Notes under the pieces: generated by a model | The model's input: the letters and a program-made list of their open reading frames with translations, nothing else | Database searches by the model: none | What the model was told of the DNA's origin: nothing | NCBI RefSeq assembly: GCF_051900535.1 | Contig: NZ_JBHZGI010000001.1 | Span: 434,001-498,000 of the forward strand | From: Frateuria_A sp051900535 | GTDB taxonomy: Bacteria > Pseudomonadota > Gammaproteobacteria > Xanthomonadales > Rhodanobacteraceae | DNA length: 64,000 nucleotides | Reading direction: 5' to 3' | In this document: piece after piece, positions 47,860-62,277 of the stretch | Numbering within the stretch: position 1 is the stretch's first letter | Layout of the letters: every line of letters begins with the position of its first letter | Made by a program: the position numbers and the translations under genes

Positions 47860-48231
47860 CTAGTCCTTACGGAATCGGAAGGCGTCGGCGAACGCGACGA
47901 GGTTGTCGGATCGCGACCGCATGATCAGCCGCAGCACGGCGTCGGGCGAGCGCACGTACAGTGTCTGGGAGGCTTCGACGAGGTCGTGGAGATCTTCGGA
48001 GGCTGGGCCGTAGCGGACCAGATCGTCGCTCTCGCGCACGATCAGGCCTGCGGCGTGGAGCGATTCCACGGCCTGGCTCACAACCAGTTCGCTGGCTCGC
48101 AGCGCATCGACCAGTTCCGGGGAGGACCAGCAGCGCGCGGGATCGCGCAGCAGCAGGAACAACAGTTCCATCGACCAGATGGACCGGAATGTCGACCGCA
48201 GAAAACCGGCTACATCCTTCTCCAATGGCAT
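47860..48231 (-). CDS. putative winged-helix protein of unknown function
   Basis: A 123-residue, mostly helical protein. Residues 15-75 read like a winged helix-turn-helix of the MarR/PadR kind (SMELLFLLLRDPARCWSSPELVDAL, split by SELVVSQAVESLHAAGLIV), followed by a helical tail rich in Arg and Asp (SPDAVLRLIMRSRSDN). It could regulate its own operon with the two membrane proteins, or act as their cytoplasmic partner. It begins at ATG 48231, facing away from the giant kinase gene. Confidence 0.72.
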   Translation of the reverse strand: MPLEKDVAGFLRSTFRSIWSMELLFLLLRDPARCWSSPELVDALRASELVVSQAVESLHAAGLIVRESDDLVRYGPASEDLHDLVEASQTLYVRSPDAVLRLIMRSRSDNLVAFADAFRFRKD

Positions 48232-48630
48232 GCCGAAGTTCGCCCCCTTGTCTGGCGGATCACGTGGGCCCCCTCAAACCCCCAAAAGCCGATCCCGAAG
48301 CGGAGCGACCTGCTGTAGCAGCCGCCCGCATTCTATGGACTCTTTCTCGCGAAGCCAACCCGGCCGCATGCTATGGTTCGGCGGCGTCGGAAGCCGTATA
48401 CGGCACCAGGAGGGGCGTCGGTGGAGAAGCGTTGACCTGGGCACCATGGCGCCGGCCGCGCCATGGGACGTGCGTGCCCGATCGCCGCCTGCCCACCGCG
48501 TTGGCCGGTTGAAGCATGGGTTCAGCGTGGGACGTGCACCCTCGGCAGCTTGCCCCTCGAATGCCGGGTGCCAGCCACGTATCCATGATTCGACCCTGGA
48601 CAGGACGTGCTGTCACCACAGGAGACTCAT
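48232..48630. other. 399-bp divergent intergenic region
   Basis: No gene or known RNA is recognised here. It separates the minus-strand winged-helix operon from the plus-strand giant kinase gene, so it should contain both promoters. I could not identify convincing -35/-10 pairs. Just before the kinase start is CAGGAG, a good ribosome-binding site. Confidence 0.6.
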
Positions 48631-53982
<5,352 letters not shown>

Positions 53983-54001
53983 CGCGGAGCCCAGGAAACC
54001 C

Positions 54002-56053
54002 ATGAACGTACCTGTTTCCCGCCAATCCCCGTCCGCCACGCGGCGCGGCCGCCCGGCCGAACCGCCGGAGCGCGCGCGCATCCTCATCGTCGACGACGAC
54101 GAGCGCAACCTGCTGGCCATCCGGACCGTGCTGGAAGACATCGCCGACGTGGTGCTCGCCCGTTCCGGCGAGGACGCGCTCAGGCAACTGCTCAAGGGCG
54201 AGTTCGCGGTGATCCTGCTGGACGTCTACATGCCCGGCATGGACGGCTACGAGACCGCGCAGATCATCCGCGCGCGCGAGCAAACCAAGCGCATACCGAT
54301 CATCTTCCTGTCGGCGGTCAACAAGGAGACCGAACACCTGATCCGCGGCTATTCCATGGGCGCGGTCGACTATGTGTTCAAGCCGGTCGAGCCGGTGGTG
54401 CTGCGCTCCAAGGCGGCAGTGTTCGTCGATCTATACATGATGACCCGCGAGGTGCGCCGCAAGGCCAGGCAGGAGCAGGAACTGCTCGATGCCAACCTGC
54501 GTGCGAACGCCGAGCGCCTGCGCGCCGAGCAGGAATTGCGGCTGGCCGAACAGCGCCAGGCGGCGATCATCCATTCGCTGCCGCTGGTGCTCTACCTGGA
54601 GGACCAGGATGCAACGCCACGGATGCCCAAGTTCGTCAGCGGCAATTTCACCGCGGTCACGGGATTCAGCTACGACGACGTGGTCGCCACGCCGACGCTG
54701 TGGCTGGACCGGCTGCATCCGGAGGACCGCGGTCGCGTCGCCGACGCCCTGAGTGCGCGACGCCAGGGCCGTGCCTATGCGGTCGAGTACCGCTGGCAAT
54801 GCGCCGATGGCACCTACAAGCATTTCCTCGACCAGGCCGTGCTGCTGCGTGACGCCGATGGCCGCCCGCTGGAGTACGCCGGCACCCTGCTCGACGTCAC
54901 CGACCGCAAGAACCTCGAAACGCAGCTGCTGCACGTGCGCAAGATGGACGCGCTGGGCCAGCTGACCGGCGGCATCGCGCACGACTTCAACAACCTGCTG
55001 GCCGCCGTGCTCGGCGGCCTGGGCCTGATCGAGCGGCGCGTCACGCTCGCCGATGACCAGCGCAAGGTGCTGGACATGACCCGGCACGCCGCCCAGCAGG
55101 GCGCCGAGCTGGTCTCCCGGCTGCTGGCTTTCGCCCGCAAGCAGAAGCTCGAGCCCGCGCACATCGACATGGCCGAGCTGTCCAGCAGCGTCACGCAGCT
55201 GCTGGGATACACGCTGGGCGGACTGGTCGCGCTGGAATGGGAGCTGCAGGACGACCTGTGGTCGCCCTACGCCGATGAGACCCAACTCGAACTGGCGCTG
55301 ATGAACCTGGCGATCAACGCTCGCGACGCCATGCCCGAAGGCGGCAAGATCCGCATCGCATGCCGCAACGTGAGCATCGGCGACGGCAACGAGGCCGCCG
55401 CAGGCGACTACGTGGTGCTGGCGGTCTCCGACACCGGTTGCGGCATTCCCCCCGACATGCTCGAGCGCGTCACCGAGCCGTTCTTTACCACCAAGGCCGT
55501 CGGCAAGGGCACGGGCCTGGGCCTGTCCATGGTCTACGGCTTCGCCCAGCAGTCCGGCGGCACCATGCGCATCGAAAGCCATCTGGACCAGGGCACCGTC
55601 GTCGAGGTGTGGTTGCCGCGCGCGCCCGAGGCCGCGCGCCGCCCGCCCCCCCTTGCGATCGACGGCGCGTCCGCGAGCAGCCGCGGGCGCCACATCCTGC
55701 TCGTCGACGACCACGAAGGCGTGCGCGCCACGACCGCGGCGATGCTGGAGGACCTGGGCCACCGCGTCGTCACGGCCGCCGATGGCGAACACGTCAGCCA
55801 GTTGATCCAGGCCGACCACCTTCAGGCGATCGACTTCATCATCAGCGACTACGCCATGCCACTGGTGTCGGGTTCGGAAGTGATCCGCAAGCTGCGCACG
55901 GTCAAGCCGGGGCTGCCGGGCATCATCATCAGCGGCTATGCCGACAAGGACGCGATTTCCGGCGCGCCCGAAGGGGTGATCGTGGTGTCCAAACCGTTCA
56001 CGCCCACGCAGTTGCAGGACGCGATTGTCGCCGCGGCGCACGTCCGGACGTAA
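54002..56053 (+). CDS. REC-PAS-histidine kinase-REC hybrid protein
   Basis: A 683-residue signalling protein. It has an N-terminal receiver with D74 (ILLDVYMPGMDG), a coiled coil (about 150-195), a PAS domain (about 195-310, GTLLDVTDRKNLE at its end), a HisKA-type dimerisation helix with H327 (GGIAHDFNNLLAAV), a HATPase (NLAINARDAM; TGCGIPPDM; GTGLGLSMVYG) and a C-terminal receiver with D616. There is no transmembrane segment. It is 19 nt after the poly-HAMP kinase with its own AGGA site. The N-terminal receiver probably takes phosphate from that kinase, forming a multistep relay. The output is unknown. Confidence 0.93.
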   Translation: MNVPVSRQSPSATRRGRPAEPPERARILIVDDDERNLLAIRTVLEDIADVVLARSGEDALRQLLKGEFAVILLDVYMPGMDGYETAQIIRAREQTKRIPIIFLSAVNKETEHLIRGYSMGAVDYVFKPVEPVVLRSKAAVFVDLYMMTREVRRKARQEQELLDANLRANAERLRAEQELRLAEQRQAAIIHSLPLVLYLEDQDATPRMPKFVSGNFTAVTGFSYDDVVATPTLWLDRLHPEDRGRVADALSARRQGRAYAVEYRWQCADGTYKHFLDQAVLLRDADGRPLEYAGTLLDVTDRKNLETQLLHVRKMDALGQLTGGIAHDFNNLLAAVLGGLGLIERRVTLADDQRKVLDMTRHAAQQGAELVSRLLAFARKQKLEPAHIDMAELSSSVTQLLGYTLGGLVALEWELQDDLWSPYADETQLELALMNLAINARDAMPEGGKIRIACRNVSIGDGNEAAAGDYVVLAVSDTGCGIPPDMLERVTEPFFTTKAVGKGTGLGLSMVYGFAQQSGGTMRIESHLDQGTVVEVWLPRAPEAARRPPPLAIDGASASSRGRHILLVDDHEGVRATTAAMLEDLGHRVVTAADGEHVSQLIQADHLQAIDFIISDYAMPLVSGSEVIRKLRTVKPGLPGIIISGYADKDAISGAPEGVIVVSKPFTPTQLQDAIVAAAHVRT

Positions 56054-56402
56054 TCCCGCTTCCGTCGGCCGCTCGGGACAAAAGTTCGAGGGTGCCGCCG
56101 TCGTAGCCCCGGCGCTGTCGCCAACCGCACCGGACACAAGCCGGCGTCGTGGGCAGCCAACTGAACAAACACTGCATCCTTGCTCGAAGCAACGCCCGGG
56201 CCTTCGGATGCCCACAGGCACCACCCCATGCCAATCCGCGCGTGCCGGCCCTTGAAATCCGCGCCCGCAGCGCGACCTCCGAAGCGTTGTCCGGCTTGCC
56301 GCGGCGCAGCAGGCCCGGCGTATAATCGTTAAGATTGCATACGGCCCTCCGCCCTTCCCCAGTCGGACGGCCGCAAAGCCTCCCTTCCCTGCCGGTGGTG
56401 AC
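56054..56402. other. 349-bp intergenic region before sucA
   Basis: No gene is supported here. The region ends with a promoter-like TATAAT (56321-56326) and about 75 nt of leader before sucA. I see no known riboswitch or repeat. Confidence 0.6.
56296..56326 (+). promoter_or_regulatory. sigma-70 promoter candidate for sucA-sucB-lpd
   Basis: A perfect TATAAT lies at 56321-56326. The best -35 partner is TTGCCG at 56296-56301, with a long 19-nt spacer. Transcription would start near 56333, about 70 nt before the sucA GTG. Confidence 0.5.
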
Positions 56403-59237
56403 GTGAGCACGAACCTGATTCGCGAGTTTTCCGAGTCCTCCCAACTCGCTGGCGGCAACGCCGATTACGTCGAACAGTTGTACGAGTCCTGGCTGGCCGA
56501 CCCCGCGTCGGTCACCGCCGACTGGGCCGGTTACTTCGAATCGTTCAAGGGTCGTGGCAGCGACACCCCACATTCGTCCGTCATCGCGCGCATCGAGGCG
56601 GCGCAGAAGCAACGCCGCGCCGCAGGCGCCCCGGTCGACGACACCCATGCCCGCAAGCAGGCCGGCGTGCTGCGCCTGCTGACCGCCTACCGTTCGCGCG
56701 GCCATCTGGCCGCCAACCTGGACCCGCTGGGCCTGGCCAACAAGATGGATGCACCGGACCTGGGGCTGGCCTTCCACGGCCTGTCCGACGCGGATCTGGA
56801 CACCGAGTTCGACTGCGGCACGTTCGCCGGCGGCGGCCAGCGCATGAAGCTGCGCGAACTGCTTGCGCGCCTGAAGAAGATCTACGCCAGCACGATCGGC
56901 GCGGAGTTCATGTACATCTCCGACCACGCGCAGCGCGCGTGGATCTACTCCCGGCTGGAGCAGGCCAACGGCAGCGCCGGCCTGGACGCTACCGGCAAGA
57001 AGCGCGTGCTGGCGGGCCTGACCGCCGCGGAAGGCCTGGAGCGCTACCTGCACACCAAATACGTCGGCCAGAAGCGCTTCTCGCTGGAAGGCGGCGACAG
57101 CCTGATCCCGATGGTCGACGACGTCGTCAGCTCCGCCGGGGACAGCGGCGTAAAGGACGTGGTCATCGGCATGGCCCATCGCGGGCGCCTGAACGTGCTG
57201 GTCAACATCCTCGGCAAGCCGCCCAAGACCCTGTTCGACGAGTTTGAGGGCAAGTTCGAGCACCCGGATGACCCGGCCCACTCGGGCGACGTGAAATACC
57301 ACATGGGCTTCTCCGCCGACGTGAGGACGCCCAAGGGCAACGGCGTGCATGTGGCGCTGGCGTTCAACCCCTCGCACCTGGAGATCGTCAACCCGGTGGT
57401 CGCCGGCTCCGTGCATGCGCGGCAGATCCGCCGCCACGACGGCGAGCACGCCCAGTCGATGGCGGTGCTGATCCATGGTGACGCGGCCTTCGCCGGCCAG
57501 GGCGTCAACATGGAGCTGTTCCAGATGTCGCAGGCGCGCGGTTTCAAGATCGGCGGCAGCCTGCACATCGTGATCAACAACCAGGTGGGCTTCACCACCT
57601 CCAACCCGCAGGACGCGCGCTCCACGCTGTACTGCACCGACCTGGCCAAGATGGTCAACGCGCCGGTGCTGCACGTGAACGGCGACGACCCCGAAGCGGT
57701 GATCGAAGTCACCCGCCTGGCTTACGACTTCCGCAAGCAGTTCCGCAAGGACGTGGTGATCGACCTGGTGTGCTACCGCCGTCATGGCCACAACGAGGCC
57801 GACGAGCCCGCGGCGACGCAGCCGGTGATGTACCAGATCATCCGCAAGCGTCCGACCACCCGCGATCTCTATCAGCAGCAACTGGTGAAGGAGGGCGTGC
57901 TGGCCGAAGGCGACGCACAGAAGGAGCTCGACACCTACCGCGACCGCCTGGAAGCCGGTGGGTCGATGACCGCGCTCGATCCGGATCCGAGACGCGATGT
58001 GCACGTGGACTGGAGCCGCTTCATCGGCGGCAAGCTGTCCACCAGGACCGATACCGGCGTGCCGAAGCAGAAGCTGCTGGAGCTGGCCAATCGCATCCTG
58101 GAACTGCCTTCCGACGTGACGCTGCAGCCGCGCGTGGCCAAGATCTATGACGACCGCCGCAAGATGGCCGCGGGCGAGCATCCGGCCGACTGGGGCTTCG
58201 CCGAAAACCTGGCCTACGCCACGCTGATCGACCAGGACTATAACCTGCGCCTGGTCGGCCAGGATTCCGGCCGCGGCACCTTCTTCCATCGCCACGCAGT
58301 GCTGCACGACCAGAAGGATGGCCACACCTACATGCCGCTGGCCACCGTGCGCGCGGGTGCCGACGTCGAGATCATCGACTCGCTGCTCTCCGAGGAAGCG
58401 GTGATGGCGTTCGAGTACGGCCATGCCACGACCGACCCGCAGACGCTGGACATCTGGGAAGGACAGTTCGGCGACTTTGCCAACGGCGCGCAGGTGGTCA
58501 TCGACCAGTTCATCAGCTCTGGCGAGGCCAAGTGGAACCGGCTGTGCGGCCTGGCGCTGTTCCTGCCGCACGGCTACGAAGGCCAGGGCCCGGAGCATTC
58601 TTCCGCCCGCCTGGAGCGCTTCCTGCAGCTGTGCGCGATGGACAACATGCAGGTGTGCGTGCCGACCACGCCGGCGCAGGCCTTCCACATGATCCGCCGC
58701 CAGATGGTGCGCCCGGTGCGCAAGCCGCTGATCGTGATGACGCCCAAGTCGCTGCTGCGCCACAAGCTCGCGGTCTCCTCGCTGGACGAGCTGGCCAGTG
58801 GCGAGTTCCAGCTGGTGATCGGCGAGCACCGCGACCTGGCACCCAAGAAGGTCAAGCGCGTAGTGCTCTGCTCGGGCAAGGTCTATTACGACCTGCTGGA
58901 GGACGCGGAGAAGCGCGGACTCACGGACGTCGCCATCGTGCGCGTCGAGCAGCTCTACCCGTTCCCGCGCCCGCGCGTGGTCGAGGAGCTGGCCAAGTAT
59001 CCCTCCGCCAAGGAAGTGGTGTGGTGCCAGGAGGAACCGATGAACCAGGGCGCCTGGTTCCAGATCCGCCACCACCTGCAGGCGTGCGCCGGCCCGAAGC
59101 ACAGCCTGTCCTACGCGGGCCGCGGCCGCTCACCGGCCCCCGCCGCCGGGCACCTGAACACCCATACCGCCGAACAGACGGCGCTCGTCGAGCAGGCGCT
59201 GGTTGCGCCGATCGGCGACGACCAGGCGGCGGAGTAA
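56403..59237 (+). CDS. sucA: 2-oxoglutarate dehydrogenase E1 component
   Basis: Thiamine-diphosphate decarboxylase of the TCA-cycle 2-oxoglutarate dehydrogenase complex. The 944-residue protein has the N-terminal E2-interaction helix (YVEQLYESWLADPASVTADW), the ThDP and Mg site (GDAAFAGQGVNMELFQM; GFTTSNPQDARS), RRHGHNEADEPA, and the C-terminal transketolase-like domain (LFLPHGYEGQGPEHSSARLER). The start is GTG. It is followed by sucB (76 nt) and lpd, the full complex in order. Confidence 0.97.
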   Translation: MSTNLIREFSESSQLAGGNADYVEQLYESWLADPASVTADWAGYFESFKGRGSDTPHSSVIARIEAAQKQRRAAGAPVDDTHARKQAGVLRLLTAYRSRGHLAANLDPLGLANKMDAPDLGLAFHGLSDADLDTEFDCGTFAGGGQRMKLRELLARLKKIYASTIGAEFMYISDHAQRAWIYSRLEQANGSAGLDATGKKRVLAGLTAAEGLERYLHTKYVGQKRFSLEGGDSLIPMVDDVVSSAGDSGVKDVVIGMAHRGRLNVLVNILGKPPKTLFDEFEGKFEHPDDPAHSGDVKYHMGFSADVRTPKGNGVHVALAFNPSHLEIVNPVVAGSVHARQIRRHDGEHAQSMAVLIHGDAAFAGQGVNMELFQMSQARGFKIGGSLHIVINNQVGFTTSNPQDARSTLYCTDLAKMVNAPVLHVNGDDPEAVIEVTRLAYDFRKQFRKDVVIDLVCYRRHGHNEADEPAATQPVMYQIIRKRPTTRDLYQQQLVKEGVLAEGDAQKELDTYRDRLEAGGSMTALDPDPRRDVHVDWSRFIGGKLSTRTDTGVPKQKLLELANRILELPSDVTLQPRVAKIYDDRRKMAAGEHPADWGFAENLAYATLIDQDYNLRLVGQDSGRGTFFHRHAVLHDQKDGHTYMPLATVRAGADVEIIDSLLSEEAVMAFEYGHATTDPQTLDIWEGQFGDFANGAQVVIDQFISSGEAKWNRLCGLALFLPHGYEGQGPEHSSARLERFLQLCAMDNMQVCVPTTPAQAFHMIRRQMVRPVRKPLIVMTPKSLLRHKLAVSSLDELASGEFQLVIGEHRDLAPKKVKRVVLCSGKVYYDLLEDAEKRGLTDVAIVRVEQLYPFPRPRVVEELAKYPSAKEVVWCQEEPMNQGAWFQIRHHLQACAGPKHSLSYAGRGRSPAPAAGHLNTHTAEQTALVEQALVAPIGDDQAAE

Positions 59238-59313
59238 GCTTTTCCGGATCAATGCGGCCAGGATGGCCGCTATGTGCCGCGCCCGGATCGGCGCTCACCC
59301 TTAAGGACCCGTC

Positions 59314-60516
59314 ATGTCCATCGAAGTCAAAGTCCCCGTCCTGCCCGAGTCGGTTTCCGACGCCACCATCGCCAGCTGGCACAAGAAGGTCGGCGAGGCG
59401 GTCAAGCGCGACGAGAACCTGGTCGACCTTGAAACCGACAAGGTGGTGCTGGAGGTGCCCTCGCCGGTCGACGGCGTGCTCAAGGAGATCAGGCACCAGG
59501 CCGGCGACACGGTGAACAGCCAGCAGGTGATCGCCATTCTGGAGGAAGGCGCTGCCGCGCCAGCCCCCGCGCCCGCTGCGAAGGAAGAACCGAAAGCCGC
59601 CGCGCCCGCCAAGGCCGAGGCGCCGAAGACCGGCAAGGGCGTGGACGAACTGTCCCCGGCCGGCCGTCGCGTCGCCAGCGAGGAAAACATCGACCCGTCC
59701 AAGGTCGCCGGCACCGGTCGCGATGGCCGCGTGACCAAGGAAGACCTGGTCAACTATGGGAAAGGCGGCGCTGCCCCGGCTCCGGCCGCACCGGCTGCCA
59801 GGCCGACCCCGGGTGCCCGCCCCGAAGAGCGCGTGCCGATGACCCGCATGCGCGCCAAGATCGCCGAGCGCCTGATGCAGTCGAAGAACTCGATCGCCAT
59901 GCTCACCTCGTTCAACGAGGTGAACCTGGCCGAGGTCGTGAAGATGCGCAAGTCCCTGGGCGAGCAGTTCCAGAAGACCCACGGCATCAAGCTCGGCTTC
60001 ATGAGCTTCTTCGTCAAGGCGGCCGCCGAGGCGCTCAAGCGCCACCCGATCGTCAACGCGTCGGTCGACGGCAACGACATCATCTACCACGGCTACCAGG
60101 ACATCTCGATTGCCGTGTCCACCGACAAGGGCCTGGTGACGCCGGTGCTGCGCGACGTGCAGGACATGGGCTTCGCCGACATCGAGCAGGGCATCGCCGA
60201 CTACGCCAAGAAGGCGCGTGACGGCAAGCTCGCTCTGGACGACCTGCAAGGCGGCACGTTCACCATCACCAACGGCGGCACCTTCGGCTCGCTGCTCTCC
60301 ACGCCGATCGTCAACCCGCCGCAGAGCGCGATCCTGGGCATGCACACGATCAAGGAGCGCGCGATCGTCGAGAACGGCCAGGTCATCGCCGCGCCGATGA
60401 TGTACATCGCCATCTCCTACGATCACCGCATCATCGACGGCAAGGACGCGGTGCTGTTCCTGGTAGACATCAAGGACCAGCTGGAGAACCCGCAGCGGAT
60501 GCTGCTCGGTCTTTGA
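59314..60516 (+). CDS. sucB: dihydrolipoyllysine-residue succinyltransferase (E2)
   Basis: Core of the 2-oxoglutarate dehydrogenase complex, transferring succinyl groups to CoA. The 400 residues comprise a lipoyl domain with the lipoylated Lys in DLETDKVVLEVPSP, an Ala/Pro/Lys-rich hinge, a peripheral-subunit-binding domain (LSPAGRRVASEENIDP), a second Ala/Pro hinge and a catalytic domain ending with the active-site motif SYDHRIIDGKDAVLFL. It lies 76 nt after sucA and 134 nt before lpd. Confidence 0.97.
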   Translation: MSIEVKVPVLPESVSDATIASWHKKVGEAVKRDENLVDLETDKVVLEVPSPVDGVLKEIRHQAGDTVNSQQVIAILEEGAAAPAPAPAAKEEPKAAAPAKAEAPKTGKGVDELSPAGRRVASEENIDPSKVAGTGRDGRVTKEDLVNYGKGGAAPAPAAPAARPTPGARPEERVPMTRMRAKIAERLMQSKNSIAMLTSFNEVNLAEVVKMRKSLGEQFQKTHGIKLGFMSFFVKAAAEALKRHPIVNASVDGNDIIYHGYQDISIAVSTDKGLVTPVLRDVQDMGFADIEQGIADYAKKARDGKLALDDLQGGTFTITNGGTFGSLLSTPIVNPPQSAILGMHTIKERAIVENGQVIAAPMMYIAISYDHRIIDGKDAVLFLVDIKDQLENPQRMLLGL

Positions 60517-60556
60517 GCGCCCTCGCTCAAAGACAAAATAGGTACGGAGTTCTAAT

Positions 60557-60586
60557 GGTGGGCGGTGCAGTTGAAGCCCGCTCACC
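60557..60586. repeat. degenerate GGTGGG intergenic repeat copy
   Basis: GGTGGGC (60557-60563) and GCCCGCTCACC (60576-60586) are imperfect inverted arms in the 134-nt sucB-lpd gap. It resembles the better copy at 21048-21102 and may be a decayed member. Confidence 0.35.
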
Positions 60587-60650
60587 GTAACTTTCCGCTT
60601 CATTCCATGCCGCGATTCACTTGGTCGCGACATGCAGCAAGGAACCTCGC

Positions 60651-62078
60651 ATGAGTGACCAACAATTCGACGTCATCGTCATCGGCGCCGGTCCGGCCGG
60701 CTACGTGGCCGCGATCCGCGCCGCGCAGCTGGGCCTGAAGACCGCCTGTGTCGACGACTTCACCGGCAAGGACGGCAAGCAGGCCCTCGGCGGCACCTGC
60801 CTCAACGTGGGCTGCATCCCGTCCAAGGCGCTGCTCGATTCGTCGCGCCAGTTCTGGAACATTTCGCACAACTTCCCGGTCCACGGCATCAGCGTGGAGG
60901 GCGCCAAGGTCGACCTGGGCACCTTCATCGGCCGCAAGGACAAGATCGTCAAGCAGTTCACCGGCGGCATCGGCCAGCTGTTCAAGGCCAACAAGGTCAC
61001 CGCCTTCTACGGCAAGGGCAAGCTGCTCAAGGGCAACCAGGTCGAGGTGACCGGCAAGGACGGCTCCAAGCAGACGCTCGCTGCCACCAACGTGATTCTG
61101 GCTTCCGGCTCGGTGCCGATCGAGCTGCCGTTCGCCAAGTTCGACGGCAAGACGATTGTCGATAATGCGGGTGCCCTTGACTTCACCGAGGTGCCCAAGC
61201 GCCTGGGTGTGATCGGCGCCGGCGTGATCGGCCTGGAACTCGGCAGCGTGTGGAAGCGCATGGGCTCCGACGTGACCGTGCTCGAAGCGCTGCCCGACTT
61301 CCTGGGCGCCGCCGACGCCGACGTCGCCAAGATCGCGCTGAAGGAATTCACCAAGCAGGGCCTGGCCATCAAGCTCGGCGCCAAGGTCTCCAAGGCCGAG
61401 GTGAAGAAGGACGGCGTGCACCTGAGCTACACCGACAAGGACGGCGAGCAGTCGCTCGTCGTCGACAAGCTGCTCGTGGCCGTGGGCCGCCGCGCCTACA
61501 CCGACGGGCTGCTGGCCGCCGACACCGGCGTCAAGCTTGACGAGCGCGGCCGCATCGTGGTCGACGAGCACAACCACACCGGCGTCGATGGCGTGTGGGC
61601 GATCGGCGATGCCGTGCGCGGCCCGATGCTCGCGCACAAGGGTTCCGAGGAAGGCGTGGCGGTGGCTGAGTGGATCGCTGGCAAGGCCGGCCACATCAAC
61701 CTCGATACCGTGCCGTGGGTGATCTACACCGAGCCGGAAATCGCCTGGGCCGGCAAGACCGAAAAGCAACTCAAGGACGAAGGCGTGCCCTACAAGGTCG
61801 GCACGTTCCCGTTCGCCGCCATCGGCCGTGCCGTGGCGATGAACGAAGCGATCGGCCAGGTGAAGATGCTCGCCCATGCCGAGACCGACCGCATCCTGGG
61901 TGTGCACATGGTTGGCCCGGGCGTGTCCGAGTTGATCGCCGAGTGCGTCGTGGCGATGGAGTTCAAGGGTTCGTCCGAGGATCTCGCGCGCATCGTCCAC
62001 GCCCATCCGACGCTGTCCGAGGCCGTGCACGAGGCCGCGCTGTCGGTCGACAAGCGCGCCATCCACAAGGGCAACTGA
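60651..62078 (+). CDS. lpd: dihydrolipoyl dehydrogenase (E3)
   Basis: Reoxidises dihydrolipoyl groups of SucB with NAD+. The 475-residue flavoprotein has the FAD loop VIVIGAGPAGYVAAI near residue 7, the redox disulfide in GGTCLNVGCIPSKALL, an NAD-binding loop GVIGAGVIGLELGSVW near 190 and the C-terminal HAHPTLSEAVHEAAL with the active-site His-Glu pair. ATG at 60651 is the family start. It is the third gene of the sucAB-lpd cluster. Confidence 0.97.
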   Translation: MSDQQFDVIVIGAGPAGYVAAIRAAQLGLKTACVDDFTGKDGKQALGGTCLNVGCIPSKALLDSSRQFWNISHNFPVHGISVEGAKVDLGTFIGRKDKIVKQFTGGIGQLFKANKVTAFYGKGKLLKGNQVEVTGKDGSKQTLAATNVILASGSVPIELPFAKFDGKTIVDNAGALDFTEVPKRLGVIGAGVIGLELGSVWKRMGSDVTVLEALPDFLGAADADVAKIALKEFTKQGLAIKLGAKVSKAEVKKDGVHLSYTDKDGEQSLVVDKLLVAVGRRAYTDGLLAADTGVKLDERGRIVVDEHNHTGVDGVWAIGDAVRGPMLAHKGSEEGVAVAEWIAGKAGHINLDTVPWVIYTEPEIAWAGKTEKQLKDEGVPYKVGTFPFAAIGRAVAMNEAIGQVKMLAHAETDRILGVHMVGPGVSELIAECVVAMEFKGSSEDLARIVHAHPTLSEAVHEAALSVDKRAIHKGN

Positions 62079-62097
62079 CTGCCCGCCGGACGGCCGA

Positions 62098-62131
62098 ACG
62101 GCCCGCTCGTGGCGACATGGGCGGGCCGTTC
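62098..62131 (+). terminator. hairpin downstream of lpd
   Basis: AACGGCCCGC and GCGGGCCGTT form a perfect 10-bp stem around a 14-nt loop, 20 nt after the lpd stop. The following sequence has only scattered T, so the hairpin may be a weak terminator or an mRNA 3'-end stabiliser. Confidence 0.45.
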
Positions 62132-62162
62132 CGTTGAATGGATGCCCTCCGTACCTCGAAGG

Positions 62163-62239
62163 CGTCATTCCGCGAAAGCGAGAATCCATTTGGCTTCGAT
62201 ACCAGAGCAAGATGGATTCCCGCTTTCGCGGGAATGACG
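62163..62239. repeat. REP-like inverted repeat (77 bp)
   Basis: The left arm CGTCATTC-CGCGAAAGCGAGAATCCAT (62163-62189) and the right arm GATGGATTCCCGC-TTTCGCGGGAATGACG (62211-62239) are inverted copies differing by one deletion and one substitution. The unit GTCATTCCCGCGAAAGCGGG is a widespread REP-like palindrome in proteobacterial intergenic DNA. It ends 38 nt before the start of the LOG-family gene. Confidence 0.85.
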
Positions 62240-62277
62240 AACAAAGAAACAGCACAGCACCTGCCAACCGGATACCC

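Noticed and set aside
55998..59102. 1034-codon open frame on the minus strand
   Set aside because: Antisense to sucA; no homology visible and no ribosome-binding site.
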